Below the pieces are notes generated by a model. That model was not told where the DNA came from and made no database searches. It was given only the letters and a program-made list of their open reading frames with translations. Both the position numbers and the translations under genes were made by a program. From Bacteroidia bacterium (GTDB lineage Bacteria > Bacteroidota > Bacteroidia > AKYH767-A > OLB10): a stretch of DNA of 64,000 nt. The stretch spans positions 1 to 64,000 of the forward strand of contig JAEUTI010000089.1 of the NCBI GenBank assembly GCA_016788065.1, given 5' to 3'. How positions within the stretch are numbered: position 1 is the first letter of the stretch; each line of letters starts with the position of its first letter. Positions 18,660 through 27,804 of the stretch are shown here, one piece after another.

Positions 18660-19871
18660 ATGCCTGTCCCGGTTAATAAAAATTTACACATACTAATTAT
18701 GCCTTCCTGGTATAAGTCGCCTGAAACTCCGGTTTTAGGAACTTTCTTTGAAGAACAGGCTCGTGCATTGCAAAAAGAAGGATATACAGTTGGTGTAATC
18801 TATCCTGAATATACTCCTCCGGGCGAATTATTCTCCAGCAAGAATAAGGAACGCCTCGATTTTTATATGGACAAAGGGATTCCAACCTTTAATATTAAAA
18901 CTCAGGCCGGAATTCCTAAATTACGCCGACTCAGTTATCGTCAATACAGTAAGGCTGTAAATGATGTTTTTGATGAATATGTGAAAAATTTTGGCAAACC
19001 TGATCTTATTCATGCACACTCCGTTTTTCATGCAGGAATTGCAGGATTTCAGATTGCCAAATTGCATAAGATTCCATTCATCATTACCGAACACCTCACT
19101 GCTTACCTCATGGGTTACATCAACAATAAAGTTGATATTGAAGTAGCGCGGGAAATATTTGAATATGCTGATGGTTCGCTTATTGTAAGTCATAACTTCA
19201 GAAAAGATCTGGAAAAACAACTTGATCTGCCTGAAAATACTTTCAAGGTAATTCACAATCTGGTAAATGAATTGTTCTTCAATTCCTATTTGCCGAAAAC
19301 CTATAGTGGCCCTGAAGAAACTTTCCGGTTCTTTACCAATTCGTTTCTGTTGCCAAGAAAAAATATCAGATTGATTATTGACGCCGTAAAAATTCTACTC
19401 GATAAAGGACTTAATGTGCATCTTACCATAGGTGGTGACGGACCAATGAATGAAACTTTGCGGGAGTATGTAAAATTCCTTGGACTGGAAAGTAAAATTC
19501 ATTTCACAGGAAAACTCTGGCGTGATGAAGTCAAGACCGAAATCGATAACAGCCATGCGTTTGTGCTGGCCAGTCAATATGAAACCTTTGGTGTGGTGCT
19601 TATCGAAAGCCTTGCTTGTGGTCGCCCTGTGGTATGCACCGATTCCGGTGGCCCCCGGGATTTCGTTCATAAAGAACAAGGGGTAATCGTAAAAGAACAC
19701 GAACCTGAAGCTATGGCTAAAGGAATGGAACATGTGATTCAGAATTATAACAGCTATAATCAGAAAGAACTAATTTCTTATTGCCGCGAAAACTTTAATG
19801 AGCATAAAATTGCCAGCGAAATGATGGAAATGTATCACAACGTTCTAAGCAAAAGAGTGATCTATTCCTGA
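18660..19871 (+). CDS. Glycosyltransferase family 4-type
   Basis: 403 aa, GT-B fold. The N-terminal acceptor domain begins HILIMPSWYKSPETPVLGTF and contains DLIHAHSVFHAGIAG. The donor-binding domain has GGDGPMNETLREYVKFLGLE and the EX7E-type motif YETFGVVLIESLACGRPVVC, typical of retaining GT4 enzymes using nucleotide-diphospho sugars. It is one of six glycosyltransferases in the locus, and the sugar transferred cannot be deduced. Gene spacing is 21 bp upstream and 23 bp downstream, consistent with one operon. Confidence 0.92.
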   Translation: MPVPVNKNLHILIMPSWYKSPETPVLGTFFEEQARALQKEGYTVGVIYPEYTPPGELFSSKNKERLDFYMDKGIPTFNIKTQAGIPKLRRLSYRQYSKAVNDVFDEYVKNFGKPDLIHAHSVFHAGIAGFQIAKLHKIPFIITEHLTAYLMGYINNKVDIEVAREIFEYADGSLIVSHNFRKDLEKQLDLPENTFKVIHNLVNELFFNSYLPKTYSGPEETFRFFTNSFLLPRKNIRLIIDAVKILLDKGLNVHLTIGGDGPMNETLREYVKFLGLESKIHFTGKLWRDEVKTEIDNSHAFVLASQYETFGVVLIESLACGRPVVCTDSGGPRDFVHKEQGVIVKEHEPEAMAKGMEHVIQNYNSYNQKELISYCRENFNEHKIASEMMEMYHNVLSKRVIYS

Positions 19872-19894
19872 TATTTTTTATCCCTTTAAATGAT

Positions 19895-20941
19895 ATGCAA
19901 AAGCAACTGCTGGTTACTTTCGATTATGAACTTTTTTTAGGCAATCGCAGTGGCCATATTCACGATTGCATGATTGAGCCAACTAACCGGTTGATGGCAA
20001 TCATGGCAAAACATAAAATCCGCTCTGTATTTTTTGTGGATACTACATACTTGTTGAGGTTAAAGAAACAGGCAGAAAATTCTACTCAATGCGCTGCTGA
20101 TTTCAAAACCGTAGCTACTCAATTAACCGATCTGGTGAAACAAGGTCACTTTGTGTATCCGCATGTCCATCCGCATTGGCTGGATGCCATTTACGATGAA
20201 AAAACCAATCAGTGGCAACTGAATGACACTGCCAAATATCGGTTTCACAACATCTCCGATTCAGAAAAAGCAATGGTTTTCAACGGATCAGTAAAGATCC
20301 TCGAAGAAATCCTGCACCCCTCCTTCCCCGATTACAAAGTAAACGCCTATCGTGCCGGTGGTTGGTGTATTCAGCCTTTCTCCGATTTTAAACCTTATTT
20401 TCATCAAAATAAAATCGAATACGAATTCAGCGTTCTGGGAGGAATTTACCAGTTTACCGATGCCCAATATTTCGACTTTTCCAATGCGCCTCAAAAAACC
20501 ATTTACAGGTTCAACGATGACGTTTGTGTTCCCGACCCAAATGGCCCTTTCACACAGTACAATATTAGCTCTATACCATTGTCTAACAACAAGTTAATGC
20601 TAAATAAGCTGTGGCTCAAGTTATTGTACAAAATCAAGGGTGATCACACTTTCAACAAAGGCGAAGGACAACCATCCAGGATTTTGAATGGTATAAAACC
20701 CGTTTCTGATAAAGGCCATGACCTTAGCGATACGCACTGGGAGCGGATTTCAGTCGAATTGCTGACAGCTGTTAAGATGAGTGCCTACAAGAATTTCCTC
20801 GATCAGAACAAATACATGCACTTTATCTCCCATCCAAAAATGATCACCAACCATAATCTGGTAGTTTTCGACAATTTCCTGGATTGGGCGTTTGAAAAGT
20901 ATTCTGTGAGTACCGACTTTCATAGTATGCTTCCTGAATAA
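19895..20941 (+). CDS. Polysaccharide deacetylase-like (NodB-superfamily) protein
   Basis: 348 aa, cytoplasmic by the absence of a signal peptide. The N-terminal LLVTFDYELFLGN has the motif-1 Asp (D10), and RSVFFVDTTYLL follows. The metal-site histidines are in FVYPHVHPHWLD (H90, H92, H94), and YRAGGWCIQPF is a further conserved block. This matches the divergent polysaccharide-deacetylase family seen in Bacteroidota capsule clusters rather than secreted chitin deacetylases. The reaction may be N-deacetylation of a lipid-linked or nucleotide sugar; the substrate is unknown. It lies between two glycosyltransferase genes. Confidence 0.75.
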   Translation: MQKQLLVTFDYELFLGNRSGHIHDCMIEPTNRLMAIMAKHKIRSVFFVDTTYLLRLKKQAENSTQCAADFKTVATQLTDLVKQGHFVYPHVHPHWLDAIYDEKTNQWQLNDTAKYRFHNISDSEKAMVFNGSVKILEEILHPSFPDYKVNAYRAGGWCIQPFSDFKPYFHQNKIEYEFSVLGGIYQFTDAQYFDFSNAPQKTIYRFNDDVCVPDPNGPFTQYNISSIPLSNNKLMLNKLWLKLLYKIKGDHTFNKGEGQPSRILNGIKPVSDKGHDLSDTHWERISVELLTAVKMSAYKNFLDQNKYMHFISHPKMITNHNLVVFDNFLDWAFEKYSVSTDFHSMLPE

Positions 20942-20992
20942 TTTTGAGGCGAAACTGCAACCTTTATTCTGTTTAGTTGTAAATGTATTCCT

Positions 20993-22135
20993 ATGATTTA
21001 CCTGACCTATAATGATCAGCCTTCCGGCGTGTTTTCGAGCCAGGTAAACGACGTGTGCAATTATCTGAATAAAACTACTGATGCCAGAATCAAGCTGGTA
21101 GCCATCATTTCATTGCACCAGTTCATGGAAAACCGTCGCAAAATCAGGAAAGAAGTTCCGGATGCACTGGTTTTGCCAGCACTTCCGAAAGCAAAATATT
21201 GGAAGTTCAGTATTTTGGTTGTGGGCTTGATTTGCCTGCTAACCGGCCAACGACAAATTATTGCCAGAAATATCATGGCAACTCTGATAGCTTTGAAACT
21301 CAAGAAAGCAGGTCTGGTAAAAAAAGTCTGTCTGGATGGCCGTGGTGCCATTGCTGCGGAATGGAACGAATATCAGGTTGTTCCCGACGAGAATATGAAA
21401 AAAGCGATTTTCGGTCAGGAAAAAGAAGCTGTTCTTGAAAGTGATTTCCGGATTGCTGTTTCTTCCAAACTGGTGAATTACTGGAAAACATCGTTTGGTT
21501 ACTCAGGCAACAATCATGTGGTCATTCCTTGTACACTGGGCAGCGATTTCAAAGTTCCGGAATTTACCGACAGTGCGATTACAAAGGCTGCAGCTGCACA
21601 AGGATTTGCCAAAGATGATTTGGTAATGATTTATTCAGGATCAACTGCAGGATGGCAATCATTTGCTGTATTGGGAGATATACTGGGGAAAGTACTGAAA
21701 GAAAATCCGACTCACCGACTTTTATTTCTCGCCAAAGAAGATGAGAATATCAGCAAAATGAAAGCCGATTTCCCCGGACAGGTAACCAACAAATGGGTTG
21801 GTCATAAAGAAGTTCAGCAAGTACTTATGGCCGGCGATTTTGGGATCTTATACCGGGAAGACAGCGTCACCAATCAGGTAGCGTCGCCTACCAAATTTGC
21901 CGAATATCTGGCAGCAGGGTTGCCTGTAATTATTTCTGATAATCTGGGTGATTATTCCGATTTTGTGAAAAATCATCAATGCGGAAATGTTATTGGTCCT
22001 GGTCAACAAATTACACTTGCCAAAACCGGATCTGCCAGCAAACTACGAATGGCAAAACTGGCAGAAACACATTTCACCAAGAAGTCACAACTGGAGCAAT
22101 ACAACAAACTGATTGCTTTCATGAATAAAAACTGA
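20993..22135 (+). CDS. Glycosyltransferase (GT-B fold)
   Basis: 380 aa. It begins MIYLTYNDQPSGVFSSQV and has the GT-B donor-site segment SPTKFAEYLAAGLPVIISDN, with GDFGILYREDSVTNQ before it. The centre contains VKKVCLDGRGAIAAEWNEY. It belongs to the GT4/GT1-like family in a broad sense, with less typical N-terminal features than its neighbours. The sugar and acceptor are unknown. It is separated by 51 bp from the deacetylase-like gene and by 23 bp from the epimerase gene. Confidence 0.85.
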   Translation: MIYLTYNDQPSGVFSSQVNDVCNYLNKTTDARIKLVAIISLHQFMENRRKIRKEVPDALVLPALPKAKYWKFSILVVGLICLLTGQRQIIARNIMATLIALKLKKAGLVKKVCLDGRGAIAAEWNEYQVVPDENMKKAIFGQEKEAVLESDFRIAVSSKLVNYWKTSFGYSGNNHVVIPCTLGSDFKVPEFTDSAITKAAAAQGFAKDDLVMIYSGSTAGWQSFAVLGDILGKVLKENPTHRLLFLAKEDENISKMKADFPGQVTNKWVGHKEVQQVLMAGDFGILYREDSVTNQVASPTKFAEYLAAGLPVIISDNLGDYSDFVKNHQCGNVIGPGQQITLAKTGSASKLRMAKLAETHFTKKSQLEQYNKLIAFMNKN

Positions 22136-22158
22136 AACATTTAAATGCCCAATATACT

Positions 22159-23064
22159 ATGAGTAAGATCTTAATTACCGGAGGAGCCGGTTTCATCGGT
22201 TCAGCAGTTATCCGTCATCTGCAACAATTCAATAACGAAATATTTGTTATTGATAATCTCTCATTTGGAAATCGTGAATTCATTTCCGTTCCTGATGCTA
22301 ATTTTTTTCATGAGGATATTCTTAACCGGGATCGCATGGTTAAAATAATTGGAAATATTAAACCCGATTATGTGATTCATCTTGCTGCGGTGCATTTTAT
22401 CCCCTATTGCAATGAACATCCTTATGAATCGAGTAACATCAACATCCGCGGAACCATGCATATTCTGGAAGCTGCGCGACTTGCAGGTGTACAAAAAGTA
22501 TTCTTTGCTTCTACAGCAGCTGTTTATCCTATTTATGATGAAGCAGTAACTGAACAACACGTAGTTGGTCCACTCGATATTTACGGACTTTCAAAGTTAA
22601 CCGGTGAACATTTATGCAATGAATTCCATTTGATGACAGGTATTCCGACTGTGATCTGCAGATTCTTCAATGCTTTCGGTCCGAACGAAACCAATCCACA
22701 CCTGATCCCAGAAATTCAAAAACAAATCTTAGGTGGTAACAGAAAAATAAAATTAGGAAACCTGACTCCAAAAAGAGATTTCATTCATACTTATGACATG
22801 GCAAATGCCGTTCATACTTTGCTTGATAAAACTGCTTCTGGTATTCATACATACAATTTGGGTCGCGGCATCGAGTATTCAGTTACTGAAATTGTAGATG
22901 CATTCTCGGAAGCAATTGGTGAAAAAATAGAAATTGAAGTTGATCCTGCCAGAGTCCGTAAAGTGGAAAGAATGCACCTGCTTGCTGATGTCACCAAACT
23001 TAAATCGCTTGGATGGCAACCTAAAACAGGAATTGAAGACGGCATCAGAACACTGGTAGAATAA
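22159..23064 (+). CDS. NAD-dependent nucleotide-sugar epimerase (UDP-glucose 4-epimerase-like)
   Basis: 301 aa, an extended SDR with the dinucleotide motif TGGAGFIGS (7-15) and catalytic Tyr142/Lys146 in DIYGLSKLTGEH. The substrate-binding segment CRFFNAFGPNETNPHLIPE and the KLGNLTPKRDFIHTYDMANA block are typical of nucleotide-sugar epimerases and dehydratases. It probably makes the galacto-configured or a related sugar for the EPS. The exact specificity (UDP-Glc, UDP-GlcNAc or UDP-GlcA) is not resolved. The next glycosyltransferase starts 1 bp downstream. Confidence 0.9.
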   Translation: MSKILITGGAGFIGSAVIRHLQQFNNEIFVIDNLSFGNREFISVPDANFFHEDILNRDRMVKIIGNIKPDYVIHLAAVHFIPYCNEHPYESSNINIRGTMHILEAARLAGVQKVFFASTAAVYPIYDEAVTEQHVVGPLDIYGLSKLTGEHLCNEFHLMTGIPTVICRFFNAFGPNETNPHLIPEIQKQILGGNRKIKLGNLTPKRDFIHTYDMANAVHTLLDKTASGIHTYNLGRGIEYSVTEIVDAFSEAIGEKIEIEVDPARVRKVERMHLLADVTKLKSLGWQPKTGIEDGIRTLVE

Positions 23065-23065
23065 T

Positions 23066-24178
23066 ATGAAATCATCAAAACCACAGGTTATTTTTTGCAC
23101 CGACGGAATTTTCCCGCTGGCTGTAGGTGGCATGCAACGTCATTCCAGATTGCTGATTGAGGAACTGGCCGCTATGGGCGGGCTGGAACTCATCGTTATT
23201 CATCCACATGCCGGCCAATCGGTTTTCAATAACCCCGAAATAAAGGAAATAGCTTTAACTCCCGTTCAAACCAGCAAACGGTATTTGATCAATTGCTACA
23301 ATTATTCGAAACAGGTTCTGGAAATTCTGCTTCAGTATCCGCATGCAGTCATCTACTCACAAGGATTATCTGTCTGGCATGGAATCGGTCAGGTATCGAA
23401 ACGCCTGATTGTAAATCCTCACGGTCTGGAACCTTATCAGACGCTTTCATTAAAAGATAAGCTGCTGGGAACACCTTTCCGGTTGATTTTCAACCACCTT
23501 TTCCGCAATGCAACCCATGTTGTATCGTTGGGTGGCCGGTTAACCGGGATATTGAATGGACGATGCAGGAATGTGGTTACACTGCCAAATGCAGTAAATG
23601 TTCCTGAACCCATCATTAGAAAGTTTGATAATGTACCTTTACAATTCCTTTTTGTGGGCCGATTTGCCTTCAACAAAGGAATAAATATACTTGCCGAAGC
23701 GGTTAAATCTCTGAATGAAGATGGCTATGGCGATAAAATGGTATTCAATCTGGTAGGAAAAGGTCCGTTGTTTGACGAATACAAGAAAGTCTACAACTTC
23801 AATAATCTCAACTACCTGGGTTTTGCCGATGATGACAAATTAAATGAGCTCTACAAAACAAATGATATGTTTGTTTTGCCAACGTTGTTTGAAGGTATGC
23901 CTACAGTAGTGTTGGAAGCGATGGCTCATGGAATGCCGATTATTGTAACCGATGTGGGTGCAACACTTGAGATGGTTGACGACAAAAATGGTTTTATAAT
24001 CGATAAAAACAGTGTTGATTCTCTGAAGGAAAATCTTCTGAAATATTATCATACGACTGCTGAAGAAAGAAAAAATCTGTCAAAGGCATCTTATGAAAAA
24101 GTGAAAAATAACTTTACGTGGAAAATAGTTGCGGCTAAACATTACCGTTTGTTCGAAACTGTTTACGCCACAACCTGA
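23066..24178 (+). CDS. Glycosyltransferase family 4-type
   Basis: 370 aa, GT-B fold. The N-terminus FPLAVGGMQRHSRLLIEELA carries the glycine-rich loop of GT4 enzymes. The donor domain has FLFVGRFAFNKGINILAEA and the EX7E motif in LFEGMPTVVLEAMAHGMPII. One base separates it from the epimerase gene and 3 bp from the polymerase-like gene, consistent with translational coupling. The donor sugar is unknown; it might use the product of the adjacent epimerase. Confidence 0.92.
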   Translation: MKSSKPQVIFCTDGIFPLAVGGMQRHSRLLIEELAAMGGLELIVIHPHAGQSVFNNPEIKEIALTPVQTSKRYLINCYNYSKQVLEILLQYPHAVIYSQGLSVWHGIGQVSKRLIVNPHGLEPYQTLSLKDKLLGTPFRLIFNHLFRNATHVVSLGGRLTGILNGRCRNVVTLPNAVNVPEPIIRKFDNVPLQFLFVGRFAFNKGINILAEAVKSLNEDGYGDKMVFNLVGKGPLFDEYKKVYNFNNLNYLGFADDDKLNELYKTNDMFVLPTLFEGMPTVVLEAMAHGMPIIVTDVGATLEMVDDKNGFIIDKNSVDSLKENLLKYYHTTAEERKNLSKASYEKVKNNFTWKIVAAKHYRLFETVYATT

Positions 24179-24181
24179 TGC

Positions 24182-25543
24182 ATGAATGAATTCCTGAAAC
24201 GTAATCTCCAGTTTGTAGTGATGCTGCTCATTTGGGTGGTATCCGGTTTTGTGGCTTCCCCGGTAGCTGTTGGAGTAGTTGCGCTTTCTGTTATACTTCT
24301 GAAAAGAAAAGATATGTTCCCCGAATTAATTATCGGTTTCATATTTATTCTCATCCTTTCCGATAGTCGCCAATATCAACTGGAATTCGCCAAGAAGGTA
24401 AAAGATATCTACCTGATCCTGCTGGCCGCTTTCTATTTCTTCGACCGAAAGCAATTCAATTTTAAAAATGCCATGGTCATTCCGTTTATCCCATTTATTA
24501 TCTGGGGATTTATCGTGGTCTTTCGAAGTCCGGAAATGCAAATTGCATTTATGAAAACGCTTTCATACGGATTGCTCTATCTGGTAATACCTGCCTATTT
24601 CACGAAAGCATTCCGCGATAAAGGAGCTATCTTTTTGAAAGACTTCATCATGTTCGTATCACTGCTATTCATGATTGGTGTAGCGCTTATTGTCCTTGCT
24701 CCCAACTTCGTGTTTCTGGCTGGCCGCTTTAGCGGGATATTAGGGAACCCGAATGGTTTGGGAATATTTACTGTACTGGCTCTTATCCTTACCGTTTGTA
24801 CACAAATCAAATTTCCAAATCTGTTCACCCGAAATGAACTGATCATGATTTATACATTCATGGCACTTTCGGCTATCCTTTCGGGTTCCAGAAATACGCT
24901 GATGTGTATTTTTATATTTCTCGTATTCACCAAATTTTACAAGATATCATACTGGTATGGATTCATTGCGGTAATTATTGCAGCTATGCTTTATCAGGTG
25001 GTCTTCTCCAATCTTCCAACAATTCTGGAAGCACTTGGTCTTGCAAAAGCATTGCGGGCCGATACACTCGAAAATGGTTCAGGAAGGATGGTGGCCTGGT
25101 TGTTTGCATTGAGCAAGTTGAATTCCGACATAAAACTGTTTATGTTTGGAGGAGGTTTCTCATTCGACGAATATCTATATTACATCAATTACACCATGCT
25201 AAGTGCAATGGGCCATCAAGGAGGTGTTCACAATACCTATCTTGCTCTTTGGCTCAATACCGGAATAATTGGGCTGGCTTTATGGCTGGTAGGATTTTTT
25301 CGCTCCGTTTTCAAAGCGGTTACCGTTTCCTACACAGCATTTCCAATGATGTATGCAGTAATATTTTCAGCAACCTTTGAAGCATGGTTGATGGGATCAC
25401 TGAACCCATTCCACATCATGTTCCTTTTTGTACTTACTCTGATCACAACAAATACATCTGATTTTGCCGGAGAACAACTTCCGGCCATAACAACAGCAGA
25501 TATTCCTGCTTCGGAAGAATCTGAAAAACCAGGCAATAACTGA
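24182..25543 (+). CDS. O-antigen polymerase/ligase-like membrane protein (Wzy/WaaL family)
   Basis: 453 aa with about ten to twelve predicted membrane helices and a hydrophilic C-terminal tail. A large extracytoplasmic loop before the last helices contains NGSGRMVAWLFALSKL and then GHQGGVHNTYLALWLNTGII. The HN motif followed by a GxxG turn is characteristic of the Wzy_C/O-antigen ligase family. In this context it is the best candidate polymerase for the repeat unit flipped by the upstream ABC transporter. Ligase activity is an alternative. Sequence divergence in this family is high, so the assignment rests on topology, this motif and position. Confidence 0.85.
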   Translation: MNEFLKRNLQFVVMLLIWVVSGFVASPVAVGVVALSVILLKRKDMFPELIIGFIFILILSDSRQYQLEFAKKVKDIYLILLAAFYFFDRKQFNFKNAMVIPFIPFIIWGFIVVFRSPEMQIAFMKTLSYGLLYLVIPAYFTKAFRDKGAIFLKDFIMFVSLLFMIGVALIVLAPNFVFLAGRFSGILGNPNGLGIFTVLALILTVCTQIKFPNLFTRNELIMIYTFMALSAILSGSRNTLMCIFIFLVFTKFYKISYWYGFIAVIIAAMLYQVVFSNLPTILEALGLAKALRADTLENGSGRMVAWLFALSKLNSDIKLFMFGGGFSFDEYLYYINYTMLSAMGHQGGVHNTYLALWLNTGIIGLALWLVGFFRSVFKAVTVSYTAFPMMYAVIFSATFEAWLMGSLNPFHIMFLFVLTLITTNTSDFAGEQLPAITTADIPASEESEKPGNN

Positions 25544-25547
25544 TATC

Positions 25548-26708
25548 ATGTCAGCAGCTAAGAAAAAAATATTGGTTTTCATCGACTGGTATCTGCCCGG
25601 ATTCAAAGCGGGCGGACCAATAAAATCGTGCTCCAGTATGGTCCAAAGGCTTCATGATGAATTTGATTTCAGAATTGTTACCGGAAATACCGATCTGAAT
25701 GAATCTATTCCATTTGAAAATATAAAATCAGATGAATGGAATATCCTCGAGGATAAAACACCGGTTTTTTATTGTTCGGCAAAATCAAAAAATCATGCAT
25801 CAATAAGTAAAATTATTGAAGAACAAATGCCTGATGTAGTTTACCTGAACAGCATGTTTTCTCCCTGGTTTACTTTAGTGCCACTCATGGTTTCAGGAAA
25901 ATACGAAAACAAAATTAAAATTGTTGTTGCTCCTCGTGGCATGCTTAGTCCAGGCGCCCTGGCATTGAAACCACTCAAGAAAAAAATGTTCCTGCATTTT
26001 GCGAAGCTCATGCGATTGTTTAATAACGTAACGTTTCATGCATCAACAGAAATTGAAGTAAATGAAATCAAGAAGGTGTTCGGCTCGAAGGCTTCCATTG
26101 TTCATGCAATAAATATTACACCTAAAACTGAAATTCAGAAACAAATTCGCACGAAAACTTCACAACTTACAAGACTTGTTTATGTTGGTAGAATAAGTGA
26201 AGTTAAAAACCTGCTTCAATGCATTCATGCACTTGGCTCCATAAATATTGGTTCTTCAAAAATTGAATTTGATATTTATGGCCCTGTTGATGAAATTTCT
26301 TATAAACAACAATGCGATGAAGCCATATCCCGGTTATCGCAAAATATAAAAGTAAATTTTAAAGGAGCCATTGACAACAATGCTATAAAAGCCATATTAC
26401 CAGGCTATCACTTTTTGCTGTTGCTAACCATGAATGAAAATTATGGCCATGCAATTGTCGAAAGTTTTACTGCCGGGTTACCGGTTATTATCAGTAACCG
26501 AACTCCCTGGAGACAACTGGAAAATGCGTGCAGAGGATGGGATTTGCCTTTAGAAGATAGCAGCACCATCTCAGCAGCACTGGAAAAAGCTTGCCTTATG
26601 AATCAGCAAGAGTATAACAAATGGAGTGATGCTGCCTATGAATTTGCCGACAGTATTCACAATAACAAAAAAACCTTATCAGATACCATTCGTCTGTTTG
26701 AAAATTAA
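25548..26708 (+). CDS. Glycosyltransferase (GT4-like)
   Basis: 386 aa. The N-terminus VFIDWYLPGFKAGGPIKSCS is typical of GT4-like enzymes with an acceptor-binding glycine loop. The centre has VVAPRGMLSPGALALKPLKK. The donor site contains RLVYVGRISEVKNLLQCI and ENYGHAIVESFTAGLPVIIS with the two spaced glutamates. The PRGMLSPGAL stretch is seen in fucosyl- and mannosyl-type GT4 enzymes, but I cannot assign the sugar. It follows the polymerase-like gene by 4 bp. Confidence 0.9.
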   Translation: MSAAKKKILVFIDWYLPGFKAGGPIKSCSSMVQRLHDEFDFRIVTGNTDLNESIPFENIKSDEWNILEDKTPVFYCSAKSKNHASISKIIEEQMPDVVYLNSMFSPWFTLVPLMVSGKYENKIKIVVAPRGMLSPGALALKPLKKKMFLHFAKLMRLFNNVTFHASTEIEVNEIKKVFGSKASIVHAINITPKTEIQKQIRTKTSQLTRLVYVGRISEVKNLLQCIHALGSINIGSSKIEFDIYGPVDEISYKQQCDEAISRLSQNIKVNFKGAIDNNAIKAILPGYHFLLLLTMNENYGHAIVESFTAGLPVIISNRTPWRQLENACRGWDLPLEDSSTISAALEKACLMNQQEYNKWSDAAYEFADSIHNNKKTLSDTIRLFEN

Positions 26709-26725
26709 TTAAGATAGTAGATTAT

Positions 26726-27799
26726 ATGTCGAAATTGCCACTAAAAAAATGCGTATTTCTTTTCACCGAACTTGCCGGTTACATTGTTGCGTGCATGAAA
26801 GACCTGGCAGCAACCGGTTTGGTGGAAGTGCATGTGGTAAGGTGGCCCGTAAATGCTGTGGCACCATTTAAATTTTCACTGGAGGGAGAAAATCTTCACT
26901 TTTATGAACGCGCATCATTCTCTGATGAACAACTTCTGAAATTTGTAAATGACATTAATCCCGATATCATTTTTTGCAGTGGCTGGATAGACAAAGGCTA
27001 CATGGCGGTGTGCAAATCTTACCGAAACAAAACAAAAACCGTTCTTACCATTGATAATCCGTGGAGAAATACTTTAAAACAAAATCTGGCGTCTTTTGTA
27101 GGGCCTTTGTATCTGCATAAATATTATTCGCATTGCTGGGTTCCGGGTTCACCACAGCGAAAATTTGCCAGAAAGTTAGGCTTTAAGGACGAAAACATCC
27201 GTGAAGGAGTTTATTCATGTGATTTTAAACTTTACCACCAACTGTTTGAAACCTACCACAAATCGAAAGAAAAAGCATTCCCGAAAAGAATCATTTTTGT
27301 TGGCAGATATACCAAACTCAAAGGCGTAAAAGAACTTTGGGAAGCATTTATCAGATTTCACCAGGAACAACCAAACGAATGGGAATTGTGGTGTCTGGGA
27401 AAAGGTGATATGGATACCGATTTTCCGAATCATCCAAAAATTAAGAACTTTGGATTTGTGCAACCGGAAGAAATGGCAAAATTTATTTCAGAAACGGGCG
27501 TTTTTATTCTTCCCAGCCACTATGAACATTGGGGAGTAGTAGTCCATGAATATGCAGCTGCCGGCTTTCCGCTGATTTGTACAACCTCAACAGGAGCGGC
27601 AACAACCTTCCTGGAAGAAGGCAAAAATGGTTTCTTTCATGATCCGTGCAGTACAGAATCACTGGTTGCGGTGCTGAAAAAAATTGATCGGCTGTCACCA
27701 GCTGAATTACTTAAAATGGGAGATGCAAGTGCAGCAATTGCCGAGCGAATCACTCCTGCAAAATGGTCATCAACAGTTTTGGAATTTATAAATAATTAA
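26726..27799 (+). CDS. Glycosyltransferase (GT4-like)
   Basis: 357 aa, GT-B fold. The donor-binding half includes RIIFVGRYTKLKGVKELWEA, ELWCLGKGDMDTDFPNHPKI and the acidic motif in SHYEHWGVVVHEYAAAGFPL. The N-terminal half is divergent but has DIIFCSGWIDKGYMAVCK. It lies 17 bp after the preceding glycosyltransferase gene and 5 bp before the asparagine-synthase-like gene. Donor and acceptor are unknown. Confidence 0.9.
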   Translation: MSKLPLKKCVFLFTELAGYIVACMKDLAATGLVEVHVVRWPVNAVAPFKFSLEGENLHFYERASFSDEQLLKFVNDINPDIIFCSGWIDKGYMAVCKSYRNKTKTVLTIDNPWRNTLKQNLASFVGPLYLHKYYSHCWVPGSPQRKFARKLGFKDENIREGVYSCDFKLYHQLFETYHKSKEKAFPKRIIFVGRYTKLKGVKELWEAFIRFHQEQPNEWELWCLGKGDMDTDFPNHPKIKNFGFVQPEEMAKFISETGVFILPSHYEHWGVVVHEYAAAGFPLICTTSTGAATTFLEEGKNGFFHDPCSTESLVAVLKKIDRLSPAELLKMGDASAAIAERITPAKWSSTVLEFINN

Positions 27800-27804
27800 T
27801 CCCT

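Noticed and set aside
24904-25380. 158-codon frame inside the polymerase-like gene
   Set aside because: Overlaps in another frame a gene with clear membrane topology and a conserved HN motif; a shadow frame.
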